From Lewinellaceae bacterium (lineage in GTDB: Bacteria > Bacteroidota > Bacteroidia > Chitinophagales > Saprospiraceae): a stretch of 64,000 bases of DNA. A program made the translations under genes and the position numbers. Shown one piece after another: positions 35,099-44,056 of this stretch. Every line of letters begins with the position of its first letter. Within the stretch, counting starts at the first letter, position 1. The DNA lies in the NCBI GenBank assembly GCA_020636195.1, contig JACJYH010000001.1, positions 124,001 to 188,000 on the forward strand, read 5' to 3'. A model generated the notes under the pieces. The model was not told the DNA's origin, made no database searches, and saw only the letters and a program-made list of their open reading frames with translations.

Positions 35099-35623
35099 AT
35101 GAATACAAAATCATTATCCTCCCTATCACTCATCCTCATCGCTCTGCTCTCTCTCTTCAGCTGTACGAAAACCGAAGAAATAGACAAGCTACCACCCATC
35201 ACGATGGAAGGAAAAAATACACTAGGCTTTCTACTAGATGGAAAGGTGTGGGTGCCTTATCAAGAAAGTTCAGGGATTTTTACTCCTACTTTGGAATTTA
35301 ATATGGATGGAAACGTTTTACGAGGTGGGGCTCGTTTAAAGAATAATAATATAGATCAAAAATTTAGTATTACTATCCAAGTCATAAAAGAAGAAATTAT
35401 TCAGATTGATTCAAATTATGTGGGTGTTTTTTTCATAAATAATAAAAATACAGGATTTTCTTGTAATGAGTATAGAAATACTACTAATACATCTTATATA
35501 AATATTTCAAAATTAGACTGGGATGATAGAATTATAGCAGGCACATTTGAATTTCCCATGATGGTAAGTGGCTGTCAAGATACAGTAAGCATTACAGAAG
35601 GAAGATTTGATCTTAAATTTTAA
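35099..35623 (+). CDS. Small lipoprotein, paralogue 1
   Basis: The 174-residue product has a lipoprotein signal (LILIALLSLFSC) followed by LPPITMEGKNTLGFLLDGKV and a beta-rich domain ending ITEGRFDLKF. The LPP-T-GKNTFGxxxxGxxW pattern is common to a family of small Bacteroidota lipoproteins (DUF6252-like by recollection). The next gene is a paralogue with the same motif; 34 bases covering it (35187-35220) are identical to 35847-35880 although the rest has diverged. Function unknown. Confidence 0.7.
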   Translation: MNTKSLSSLSLILIALLSLFSCTKTEEIDKLPPITMEGKNTLGFLLDGKVWVPYQESSGIFTPTLEFNMDGNVLRGGARLKNNNIDQKFSITIQVIKEEIIQIDSNYVGVFFINNKNTGFSCNEYRNTTNTSYINISKLDWDDRIIAGTFEFPMMVSGCQDTVSITEGRFDLKF

Positions 35624-35695
35624 TGATAATTGCTATAGCAAGAAAATTTAATATTATGTAATTTTTTATTTTTTCACACCATAAATCGAAAAATT

Positions 35696-36289
35696 ATGAA
35701 CCGATTTTTATCATCACTAAATCCAAAATATATGTACACATCACGATCTTATTTTACACTAAATCTTGTCACAAATATCATAGCATGTCTATGTATCATC
35801 ATGCTATCATCTTGCAATAAAGACCCCTACCAAGATGGCACACCCGAGCTACCACCCATCACGATGGAAGGAAAAAATACTTTCGGATGTAAAATTAATG
35901 AAGAAATTTGGATACCATTTGTAAAAAATCCAAGTCAGTGGAATCAAGCGATATCTATTAACTTAGATGAAACTTCAGGAAAAAAAGTTTTTCGTTTTAC
36001 AATGAAAAAAAGACATGATAATATTAACGAAAACCTTTCCTTTCAAATAGTAAATCCTAGAGATGGAAGTAACAAACAAGATAATATCATTGCAGGAATT
36101 TATAATTTTCTTGGGTCTACCTCAAATTGTCCATTATTTGAAATGGTTGATAGTACTAGATTCGTTTTAATTAATAAAATTGACTATGATTCGAAAATAA
36201 TTTCTGGGACATTCACTTTTAACAAATTTATAAATGAATGTGGTGATTCAACTAAAATTACTGATAGAAGATTTGACTTGAAATTTTAG
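35696..36289 (+). CDS. Small lipoprotein, paralogue 2
   Basis: The 197-residue product resembles the preceding gene: a signal with a lipobox-like IIMLSSC near residue 40, LPPITMEGKNTFGCKINEEI and the C-terminal ITDRRFDLKF. The signal is unusually far in, with about 20 extra residues (MNRFLSSLNPKYMYTSRSYF), so an internal ATG (MYTSRSYF) could be the true start. It follows paralogue 1 by 72 bases. The first 14 bases of the coding sequence also begin the ORF at 36360. Function unknown. Confidence 0.7.
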   Translation: MNRFLSSLNPKYMYTSRSYFTLNLVTNIIACLCIIMLSSCNKDPYQDGTPELPPITMEGKNTFGCKINEEIWIPFVKNPSQWNQAISINLDETSGKKVFRFTMKKRHDNINENLSFQIVNPRDGSNKQDNIIAGIYNFLGSTSNCPLFEMVDSTRFVLINKIDYDSKIISGTFTFNKFINECGDSTKITDRRFDLKF

Positions 36290-36359
36290 GAAACTTAAAC
36301 TCTCCAAGTTCTTAACATCAAATAACAATTTATTTTTTTCACATTTAATACATTTTAAC

Positions 36360-36683
36360 ATGAACCGATTTTTCCGGCTTTCATTAGCCACCCTTATGTC
36401 CTTTTTTATCTGGTATGCTGGGGATGCACAGGGCATCGTAGTAGAGCATACACAGACTGCTGATGCCGAGGCTCAGATCAATTATGCCCTAGCAGCCTTG
36501 CCTATGACGCCCGTCACATCTGGTGTCTTGCTAGATCGTACCTTCCCACTATTCGATGGCGACATCGTAGGTGGCTCCACACTAGCAGACTCTGTGTGGA
36601 TGAGCTATGCCACTATGGACCTTGCCTATCGCAGCATCTATGCGGCTCGCATCCCTGATGGCAGATTTGATGTGCACTATTGA
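36360..36683 (+). pseudogene. Probable truncated or hybrid gene fragment
   Basis: The 107-codon ORF has a signal-like N-terminus (MNRFFRLSLATLMSFFIWYAGDAQG) and a middle part, VTSGVLLDRTFPLFDGDIVG, that looks like the start of a much longer exported protein but stops abruptly at IPDGRFDVHY. That ending mimics the GRFDLKF/RRFDLKF ends of the two preceding lipoproteins, and the first 14 bases equal those of paralogue 2. The body is clearly richer in G and C than its neighbours. A recombination remnant is the simplest reading; a small functional secreted protein is possible. Confidence 0.5.
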
Positions 36684-36726
36684 TGGTTCTACTTTTGAAA
36701 AAAGCAGTACATTTTCAACTGTAAAA

Positions 36727-36805
36727 CCGATTGCAGATTTGCCCTATCAACCCGTATATAACCCGTATATGACCCGTATATAAGCCGTATATAACCCGAC
36801 TATAC
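36727..36805. repeat. Five 11-bp tandem repeats with a leader sequence, locus B
   Basis: Five units of the form CCCGTATATAA fill 36751-36805; the last, CCCGACTATAC, resembles the units at locus A. The leader ATTGCAGATTTGCCCTATCAA matches that of locus A with three differences. Both arrays have exactly five units. Confidence 0.85.
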
Positions 36806-37004
36806 CTTTATACAGAAAAATCATGCATTGTTTATGATTATAAAAATAGTGAAAATACTAGATTTTATTTCTTCATATACCACGAACAACTATAATGTAA
36901 GACATAAGATATTCCAAAACTACACTTCCATATTTCCTTCACAGTTGTATTTTGATCCAAGCCAAATACTTCGTAAGCACATTTTTGTTTAATGTAGATT
37001 TTTT

Positions 37005-37044
37005 AAAAACAAAAAGCACTTGCCAAATCAATGACAAGTGCTTT
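37005..37044 (-). terminator. Intrinsic terminator of the T9SS pectinesterase gene
   Basis: A perfect 10-bp stem, AAAGCACTTG (37013-37022) with CAAGTGCTTT (37035-37044), closes a 12-base loop. An A-rich run at 37005-37015 becomes the U-tract of the minus-strand transcript, 30 bases after the stop at 37074. Confidence 0.8.
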
Positions 37045-37073
37045 CATCATATTATATGCAAAAGGAATGCGAA

Positions 37074-40000
37074 TTAATACGTGAATACTTTAACGGCTTT
37101 TTTTCCGTCGTTTGCTGCGATAGCTACCACCCAAATGCCTGATTTTGGCGCTTTGAAAGCGACATCTTCATGCGTCGTCATGGTAAGATAATGCAAACCG
37201 GACAAATCGTACAATTGGATCTGTGTTTGACCTGTCACATTACTAATGGAAATCTGGCTTCCAAGTGAAGTTACCTTTACAGCAGATGTGACTACCGGAT
37301 GAACAGCGCTCGTTTGATCTTTTTCGATAAGCAATGGAATGGGATCCCAGCCATCTGTTCCCTTCGTGAAATTGAAAGTGGTGATGTCCGTTCCATCAGA
37401 CAGCGTAGGTGTCGTAAGTAGAGTTGACCAAGGAGCTCTCGATGCAAGATTGTCTTCACCTGACTGTTCTGTAGTGCCATATTCATACATTCCTTTTGAC
37501 TCACCACCAAGTGTATTTTGCCATGCCAATGGTACGATGAGTGACTTACCTTCAGAACCCGGAAAATCACTTGTTTCTATCGTGGTATTATAAAATACTA
37601 CTTCACTTGTCGTAGGCTGCCAAGGTCTTCCATAATATCCCGGTTTTGAGCGGGTTGCTGACGCCGTTTCAGTGCCCGGAATGGCGCTGGTAACATTACA
37701 CTCATACATCAGGTAACCTCTTCCGGAAGTCTGCTGGGCAGCTGTGATATAGGTTTGATCGCTGCCTACGTCGCTGGTGTTCATGGCAAGATCTGTCTTA
37801 TAAAACACAGACGTCATAGCCCCAAAGATATAATCAACTGCGCCCATCGCTGATCCTTTATACATCACAAACCTCGCATTGGTACCACCATATAAAGCAT
37901 CTTGTCTTCCTACAACTCTACATTTGTATAGGATAGCCTTATCAGCATTATTAGCCAAGGCAATTGCACATGCTCTCTCAACAAAACTTCTATTTTGGAC
38001 GGATGTATTGCCTATATCTGTAGGTCGGTCTCCCTTGCCACCTGATGCCCATTGCTGTACTACATCTTCAGATTCTTTCTTAGAGATGTATTGGTTAAAT
38101 GAATTTTCAAAAATAATATCTTCTGCTTCAAATCCTGCTGCACGGATCAATACTGTGGTATTCCAAAATGAATTATTGGTAGTACCTGCACCTTTGTTTT
38201 CGTAAGAGATATATCCATTCTCTTTATTTACGGCCAAAACATCAGCTGACCACCTTTGATTTTGCATACTAAAATAGTTATATCCATGTCCATAATAAGA
38301 CGTGATTCTGACTGCATTTGGGTCTATATCAACACCCTTATTGGCTAAAGAAATACTTGGTACGGCGGCGTCATTTTTTAGAGTAATGTTTGGAACATCT
38401 ACGTCCAACATTTCTTCGTAATTTCCGGGATCGATAAGAATGGTTACTCTCTCATCATTTTCACGGGTCATACGTCTGACTGCATCCAATGCTTCATTGA
38501 CAGTATGAAAATCTCTAGTCGGCCCAACTCTCAACGTAGAAGCGAAATCTATGGTCTCATAGGTATAAATATCAGTGATGTATGTCGTTGCTGCTCCCGC
38601 TCCAACATTGATGGTGATATATCCATCAGTATCACCGGAATAGTCATAGGAAGTAGATTCAATGATACTAGTACTGGATGAACTGGTGGTAATCTGTGTA
38701 CCTCCATCGATATTGAAATCAGCAGAATAGTAATAATAAATCACCGCTTTTTCACCACGAGACATTGGCACTTGAATGGTTGCATCCGGCTTTGCTCCGA
38801 GGTGGCTTTTAGCAATTTCGTTGCTCACATTTCCAGAAAACAACAATCCTTTATAAGCTGGATCGCCGTTTGCTATCACTTTGTCACCAAAAGACCAAAA
38901 GTTCACTTTTTCGAAAACCAAGGTTTTCGTTGTCGCTGCTTGCCCCACATTGAGATTAGATGTCAATTTCATTTGAATTGGAAATGAATCTAAACCAAAT
39001 GATGTGACACTGTAGACACCTTCTCTCAAAGCAATGTTAGTAATATCAGTAAAAGTATAGGTATATCCTTGCTCATTTAAATTATTGAACGTCAATTTCA
39101 ATGCAGTCTTTTGCACGTCACTTAATCCTTGTGGGTCAATGGTAACTGCATATGTTGGTTTGAGTTCAAAATTTACATCAGCGCTGGTATTTGCATTACT
39201 GATGGTGATAGTGTTATTGGTGATATAATAATCATTTACTCCAAGAGCACTGATAGTGTATGCGACGTTTGGTTCCAATTCCACCGAATACGTGCTTGTC
39301 AATGCATCTAAAGCAGGTTCAGGAGCATAAATGGTATTGGCACTTGGATCAGCCGTGTACACCAAGGTTAATCTATTGATTTTATCACCCAAACCAGTGA
39401 TGTTTCCACTTACGGTGTAAAGTTCAACCCTTGTAATGGCAATGTCAAATACCTGATTCCCCTCAGAGACACTGATGGTTTTTGCACTGCTGATGACATA
39501 ACCATTAGCACCTTCTAAGCTGAGATCATAGTCGTATCCTCCCGGAACATAAGCTGAATAGTTATCTCCCGCCACTTCAGTTTTCCAAGATTTACCATTA
39601 GAATTTGTGAAAACCAATGTAAATGGAGATGGTAAACCATTGGCAGCAGTCTTGTCTATCGCGCCGGTGATGGTCAAATACTCAGGCATTTTTCTTTGTA
39701 TCCTGAAATAACTCGGTTTGCCTTTTGTGTCAAATATTTTGTAATCGCCACTTGCCTTTGCCACAAATTTGACCTGTGCAAAGTCACTGGTTAAAGATAG
39801 GGCTTCACTTTGAACATTCGGATCGGCTGCATTTTGAAAGTTCAACTCACCACCGGAATCCGTTTTTACATCCATGATAAGTTCATCATCTTCATTCAAT
39901 GATAAGGTCAAAAATCGAGTCACATTTGCTGCTGAATTGACATAAATTCTTCCTGTAAATTCTGTCGAGTTGGCAATATTTTCGTCATATCTGGACAAAT

Positions 40001-41060
40001 TTAGGTTTGTGGTACGCAATCTATCGTTGGTTCCACCAGTCCAAGTAAGAATGCCCGCACTGACAAACGAAGGAAGTACCACACCCTTGGTACCTGCCAC
40101 AACTGTGCTGTCATACCAAGCATTAATGATGGTTTCATTCAATACATTATTATACACATTGCCATCCAATTGCTCAGCGCCAAAATCCCATACATCAATT
40201 TTTGACTTTGGATCCATTCTCGTGCTGATGATGATATCAAATTGGTTATTGGCACTGCTCACACTGATGGTTTGTGGACTCACCACGCTAAAGCCATCTG
40301 CACCTTTTAGGGAAACTCCATAATCCATATCTCCCGGCAAATCAACAGAATAAGTATCTCCTGTCACTGCGGTGGTTGCAATACTTCCATTTTGATCGGT
40401 GAATTGTAGATAAAATGGCGAAGGAATACCTGTAGCAGCTGATTTATCGACATTGCCTGTCACGGTGACTTTAGAAGAAGCACTTCTTTGAATTCTAAAA
40501 TAGCTTGGCTTGCCTTTTGAGTCATAAATCTTGTAACTTCCATCCATGCTTGCGACAAACTTTACAACAGCAAAATCACTTGTCAAGGAAACTACGTCTG
40601 CTTGAACCATAGAAGAATCAGGGCCTTGGAAGTTTAATTCTCCCCCGGAATCTGTCTTAACATTTAGAGTAATTTCGTCACCTGCACTTAAGTTTAAGGT
40701 CAAAAACCTATTTGCATTGCCCGATGAATTTACATACAATCTCCCTGTAAATTCAGTAGAATTAGCAATATTCTCATCATACCTGGTCAAAGCTGTATTG
40801 GTAGTCCTGAGCCGGTCATTGGTACCTCCAGTCCAAGATAATGCTCCGACTTGAAATGCCGGCAATACATTTCCACTGGTGCCCGGAGTAATTCCTGCGT
40901 CATACCATCCATTGATGACATCAGTATTGAGCATATTGTTGTACAAGTTGGGATCAAGCTGTTCGGCTCCGAAATCCCAAACATCAACTTTTTGTTGACT
41001 GTACACAGCGGTGGTACATACCATCGCCAAAAATAAAATAGGTAAAAAAATGTGTTTCAT
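37074..41060 (-). CDS. Large T9SS-secreted pectin methylesterase (CE8) with duplicated N-terminal module
   Basis: The 1328-residue protein has a signal peptide (to about residue 21), then two homologous units of about 265 residues (near 23-285 and 287-550), each starting VDVWDFGAEQLD and containing WTGGTNDRLRTTN and GKPSYFRIQR. A linker of Ig-like repeats leads to a CE8 domain at about 843-1235 with RVGPTRDFHTVNEAL, GRQDALYG (near 1051), VDYIFG (near 1074) and GRPW (near 1143), so the catalytic Gln, both Asp and the Arg/Trp are present. The last 70 residues look like a T9SS sorting domain. It should remove methyl esters from pectin outside the cell. An 80-bp MITE derivative lies 27 bases before the start. 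Confidence 0.88.
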   Translation of the reverse strand: MKHIFLPILFLAMVCTTAVYSQQKVDVWDFGAEQLDPNLYNNMLNTDVINGWYDAGITPGTSGNVLPAFQVGALSWTGGTNDRLRTTNTALTRYDENIANSTEFTGRLYVNSSGNANRFLTLNLSAGDEITLNVKTDSGGELNFQGPDSSMVQADVVSLTSDFAVVKFVASMDGSYKIYDSKGKPSYFRIQRSASSKVTVTGNVDKSAATGIPSPFYLQFTDQNGSIATTAVTGDTYSVDLPGDMDYGVSLKGADGFSVVSPQTISVSSANNQFDIIISTRMDPKSKIDVWDFGAEQLDGNVYNNVLNETIINAWYDSTVVAGTKGVVLPSFVSAGILTWTGGTNDRLRTTNLNLSRYDENIANSTEFTGRIYVNSAANVTRFLTLSLNEDDELIMDVKTDSGGELNFQNAADPNVQSEALSLTSDFAQVKFVAKASGDYKIFDTKGKPSYFRIQRKMPEYLTITGAIDKTAANGLPSPFTLVFTNSNGKSWKTEVAGDNYSAYVPGGYDYDLSLEGANGYVISSAKTISVSEGNQVFDIAITRVELYTVSGNITGLGDKINRLTLVYTADPSANTIYAPEPALDALTSTYSVELEPNVAYTISALGVNDYYITNNTITISNANTSADVNFELKPTYAVTIDPQGLSDVQKTALKLTFNNLNEQGYTYTFTDITNIALREGVYSVTSFGLDSFPIQMKLTSNLNVGQAATTKTLVFEKVNFWSFGDKVIANGDPAYKGLLFSGNVSNEIAKSHLGAKPDATIQVPMSRGEKAVIYYYYSADFNIDGGTQITTSSSSTSIIESTSYDYSGDTDGYITINVGAGAATTYITDIYTYETIDFASTLRVGPTRDFHTVNEALDAVRRMTRENDERVTILIDPGNYEEMLDVDVPNITLKNDAAVPSISLANKGVDIDPNAVRITSYYGHGYNYFSMQNQRWSADVLAVNKENGYISYENKGAGTTNNSFWNTTVLIRAAGFEAEDIIFENSFNQYISKKESEDVVQQWASGGKGDRPTDIGNTSVQNRSFVERACAIALANNADKAILYKCRVVGRQDALYGGTNARFVMYKGSAMGAVDYIFGAMTSVFYKTDLAMNTSDVGSDQTYITAAQQTSGRGYLMYECNVTSAIPGTETASATRSKPGYYGRPWQPTTSEVVFYNTTIETSDFPGSEGKSLIVPLAWQNTLGGESKGMYEYGTTEQSGEDNLASRAPWSTLLTTPTLSDGTDITTFNFTKGTDGWDPIPLLIEKDQTSAVHPVVTSAVKVTSLGSQISISNVTGQTQIQLYDLSGLHYLTMTTHEDVAFKAPKSGIWVVAIAANDGKKAVKVFTY

Positions 41061-41086
41061 AAATTGGCTATTGTTATTAAAAAATA

Positions 41087-41166
41087 AGAGTAGGTTTAAA
41101 TTTTGTTTTTGGATAATAAAATGGAATTATTTTGGCTACAAATTCGTTAAATTTTAAACATACTCT
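41087..41166. repeat. Rearranged 80-bp MITE derivative, copy 4
   Basis: Both terminal repeats are kept (AGAGTAGGTTTAAA and the inverse of AGAGTATGTTTAAA), but the interior is short. The left arm runs to GGAATTATTTTG, then continues as the reverse complement of the internal TTAACGAATTTGTAGCC segment (41128-41150) and joins the right end within TAAATTTT. It lies between kduI and the pectinesterase start codon. Confidence 0.8.
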
Positions 41167-41181
41167 AAAACTACATATTGA

Positions 41182-42012
41182 TTATACTAATTCTTTCATG
41201 GCAACAAAGTCCATGTCTGTAAAATCTTGGTTTTCACCTCCCATGGCCCAAATAAATGCATAATGCGAGGTACCCGCTCCTGCGTGAATAGACCAAGGCG
41301 GCGAAATGATGGCTTGGTGGTTGCGCACTACCAAGTGTCTCGTTTCCTGTGGTTCGCCCATGAGATGGATGATCATATTGTCATCTTTCAAGTCAAAATA
41401 AAAATACACTTCACTTCTGCGTAAGTGGGTATGAGCCGGCATGGTGTTCCATATATTGCCCGGTTCAAGCATGGTAAGCCCCATAACCAACTGACAACTC
41501 TTTATTCCACTGCTATGAATATACTTGTAAATCGTACGCTGATTTACTGAGTTCGCCTCACCTAATCTGACTGGTGAAGCATCTTCTTTTGCCATGATGG
41601 CATCATCATACCGCGTGTGCGCCGGAGTACTTAAGAAGAAATATGCAGGTGCTTCACTACCTTCAGTAGGATGAAACACAACTTTCTGCGTGCCTTTTCC
41701 TAAGTAAAGACAAGATAGTTTTTCTACCGTATATGTTTTACCATCAGCCGTAATAGTACCTGATCCACCAACGTTGATGATGCCTATTTCTCTTCTTTCA
41801 AGGAAGTACGCACTTTTTAAGGAACTATCAGTATCCAATGTCAAGGTTTTTGAAATAGGAAGTACGCCTCCAAGTATCATTCTGTCGTACAAAGTATAAC
41901 ACATTTTGACCTCATCCTCCGCCATCAATCCATCAACAAGAAACTGACTTCTCAATTGCATCGTGTTCATGGTTTTGAACTCATTTGGTCCACTCTCTAA
42001 GAGGATTTTCAT
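41182..42012 (-). CDS. kduI: 5-keto-4-deoxyuronate isomerase
   Basis: The 276-residue cupin converts 5-keto-4-deoxyuronate, released from unsaturated galacturonides, to 2,5-diketo-3-deoxygluconate. LLESGPNEFKTMNTMQLR at the N-terminus, GGVLPISKTLTL, FLERREIGIINVGGSGTI, NTMPAHTHLRRSEVYFYFDL with the metal-binding His/Glu cluster and SPPWSIHAGAGTSHYAFIWA are all typical KduI segments, and the length is normal. It follows kduD by 43 bases, so the pair should be one transcript, as their consecutive reactions suggest. Confidence 0.96.
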   Translation of the reverse strand: MKILLESGPNEFKTMNTMQLRSQFLVDGLMAEDEVKMCYTLYDRMILGGVLPISKTLTLDTDSSLKSAYFLERREIGIINVGGSGTITADGKTYTVEKLSCLYLGKGTQKVVFHPTEGSEAPAYFFLSTPAHTRYDDAIMAKEDASPVRLGEANSVNQRTIYKYIHSSGIKSCQLVMGLTMLEPGNIWNTMPAHTHLRRSEVYFYFDLKDDNMIIHLMGEPQETRHLVVRNHQAIISPPWSIHAGAGTSHYAFIWAMGGENQDFTDMDFVAMKELV

Positions 42013-42055
42013 GTTTACTTTAATTTGTTTTTAATTACACAAAATAATACCCGTA

Positions 42056-42832
42056 CTACCTACCCATCCAGCCGCCATCTACAGTTAAAATAGTACCATT
42101 GACATAAGTAGAGGCATCTGATGCAAGGAAAACAGCAGGACCAACCAAGTCGTCCGGTTGTCCCCATCTGCCGGCAGGAATTCTACTTAGAATGGCTTCA
42201 CTTCTTGTGGCATCTTGTCTTAATGCTTCAGTATTATCAGTAGATACATATCCGGGAGCAATGCCATTCACATTGATGCCGGACGATGCCCATTCATTTG
42301 CCAACGCTTTTATAAGACTTTGGATGCCACCTTTACTTGCTGCATATCCAGGTACAGTGATACCACCCTGAAAACTGAGTAATGATGCAATAAATATTAT
42401 TTTCCCTTGTTTTTGATCAAGCATCATATTTCCAATCTCCCTACTCAAAATAAACTGAGATGTAAGGTTGGTTTGGATAACCTCATCCCAAAATAGATCA
42501 CTATGCGTTGCTGCCGGAGCCCTCTTGATGATGCCTGCATTATTGATCAGTATATCGATGCGTGGATGCTTAGATTTTATTTCTTTTACTAGATGGTAGA
42601 TTTGATCTCTTTGATTGAAATCAGCTTGATAGTGGTTGAATGATTGCCCAGTTTGTTCTATTTGTTTTACAATGTCTGCATCAGAGTCAATGGTCGATTT
42701 TGAAACACCAATGATGTCTGCCCCAAAACGTGCTAAACCGATAGCAATAGCCTTTCCGATGCCTCTAGAACACCCAGTAACGATGGCCGTTTTATTGCTC
42801 AGATCAAAAATACGTCCCGATGACTCTAACAC
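42056..42832 (-). CDS. kduD: 2-deoxy-D-gluconate 3-dehydrogenase (2,5-diketo-3-deoxygluconate reductase)
   Basis: This short-chain dehydrogenase of 258 residues reduces 2,5-diketo-3-deoxygluconate to KDG with NADH. The Rossmann motif TGCSRGIGKAIAIGLA lies at 18-33, NNAG near 95 and the catalytic YAASKGG near 160, with SLLSFQGG supplying the serine. Pairing with kduI identifies the reaction more firmly than the sequence alone. It is divergent from the LacI-type regulator, which is 197 bases away and may bind between them. Confidence 0.93.
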   Translation of the reverse strand: MLESSGRIFDLSNKTAIVTGCSRGIGKAIAIGLARFGADIIGVSKSTIDSDADIVKQIEQTGQSFNHYQADFNQRDQIYHLVKEIKSKHPRIDILINNAGIIKRAPAATHSDLFWDEVIQTNLTSQFILSREIGNMMLDQKQGKIIFIASLLSFQGGITVPGYAASKGGIQSLIKALANEWASSGINVNGIAPGYVSTDNTEALRQDATRSEAILSRIPAGRWGQPDDLVGPAVFLASDASTYVNGTILTVDGGWMGR

Positions 42833-43029
42833 CTAATACCACTATTTTTATCAAATGAAGTGCTAATTTAGGGAATCAAGTGTAGCCATTTTGCATAGTT
42901 CTACAATATTATTTACGCAAACGATGCCAAAAACAAATGACTGAATACAAATAAATTAGAAAAATTATTATCTTTACAAATTCATTAATCTTGAGTTAAA
43001 ATTCAAAAATTGTCAATTTCAAGTCAGTA
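42833..43029. promoter_or_regulatory. Divergent control region between kduD and the LacI-type regulator
   Basis: The 197-base AT-rich spacer must hold the promoters of both genes. The segment ACGCAAACGATGCC (near 42914-42927) is GC-richer, with GCA and TGC arms around a central CG-containing core, as in many LacI operators, but the palindrome is weak. No exact TAnnTTTG box was found. Confidence 0.3.
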
Positions 43030-44025
43030 ATGTCGAAAATCACACTTAAAGAAATTGGAAAAGCCCTGAATTTGTCTGTATCTACAGTCTCAAGAGCTTT
43101 GAGGGATAGTTATGAAATCGGAGAAAAAACCAAAGAAAGGGTCTTGGAATATGCTAAATCTGTCCATTATAGACCAAATCCTATAGCTCAAAGTTTAAAA
43201 GTTAATAAAAGCCATTCCATTTGTGTCATTATACCGGAAATTGCCAATAACTTCTTTTCTGAAGTCATCAATGGTATAGATTATGCTGCATATGAAAGAG
43301 GATATAATGTATTCATATTTCAGACGCATGAATCTTATGAAAGGGAAGTATCCAGCATCCATCTTGGTATGGATAGAAGGGTAGATGGGTTCATCATGTC
43401 ACTTTCAGGTAAAACTGACCATTACGATCACTTAGATTTACTGAAATCAGAAGAGATTCCCATAGTATATTTTGATCGGGTGCCTCCGGCCAATAACATC
43501 AACAAAGTGGTGGTTAATAATTTTGAAGGGGCGTACAATGGAACCAAGCAACTTATCAATAAAGGGAAGAAAAAAATTGCTCATATCACGACACCATTGA
43601 TTTTATCGATCACAAAGGAGCGACTAGAAGGATATAAGTCATGCCTGAGAGACCATGACATTGAAGTTGATGAAGCATTGATCAAGTTTTGTAGTTTTGA
43701 TCCTCAAGAAGCTATAGACATTGTCAATAAATTGGTGTATGAAGATCAAATAGATGCGCTGTTTTTGGGTAGTGATAGACTTGCTCTGAATGCGCTGAAC
43801 GCAGTCAAAAAACTCGGTGCTTCCATGCAAAATAAAATCGAGATCGTAGGATTTACAAACATGAAATATGTTGACCTTTTGAGTCCTGTCATCTGTGCAA
43901 TCTATCAACCGGCACTTGAAATAGGCCACGCTGCCGCTAATTTATTGATAGATTACATAGAAGCGAGAAGAAAACCGGAGCCAAAACAAATAGTGTTAAA
44001 GACTTTTATGAAGACAAATGATTGA
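43030..44025 (+). CDS. LacI-family transcriptional regulator of pectin genes
   Basis: The 331-residue protein has the LacI helix-turn-helix at 3-22 (ITLKEIGKALNLSVSTVSRA), the hinge helix with RPNPIAQSL and a periplasmic-binding-protein-like sensor domain (from SHSICVIIPEIANNFFSEVI). It is the only regulator in the pectin locus and lies between kduD-kduI and the end of the large uronate operon, so it probably represses or activates these genes in response to a uronate or KDG-type metabolite; the ligand is inference. It starts at ATG and converges on exuT. Confidence 0.9.
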   Translation: MSKITLKEIGKALNLSVSTVSRALRDSYEIGEKTKERVLEYAKSVHYRPNPIAQSLKVNKSHSICVIIPEIANNFFSEVINGIDYAAYERGYNVFIFQTHESYEREVSSIHLGMDRRVDGFIMSLSGKTDHYDHLDLLKSEEIPIVYFDRVPPANNINKVVVNNFEGAYNGTKQLINKGKKKIAHITTPLILSITKERLEGYKSCLRDHDIEVDEALIKFCSFDPQEAIDIVNKLVYEDQIDALFLGSDRLALNALNAVKKLGASMQNKIEIVGFTNMKYVDLLSPVICAIYQPALEIGHAAANLLIDYIEARRKPEPKQIVLKTFMKTND

Positions 44026-44056
44026 AATCGACTTTATCTATCTACATCAATAAAGA

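Larger units (their letters stand above)
36684..37073. other. Intergenic region with 11-bp repeats and a terminator
   Basis: The 390 bases contain the second 11-bp tandem array (36751-36805) and the terminator of the pectinesterase gene (37005-37044). The middle part (36806-37004) shows no recognisable feature. Confidence 0.6.
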
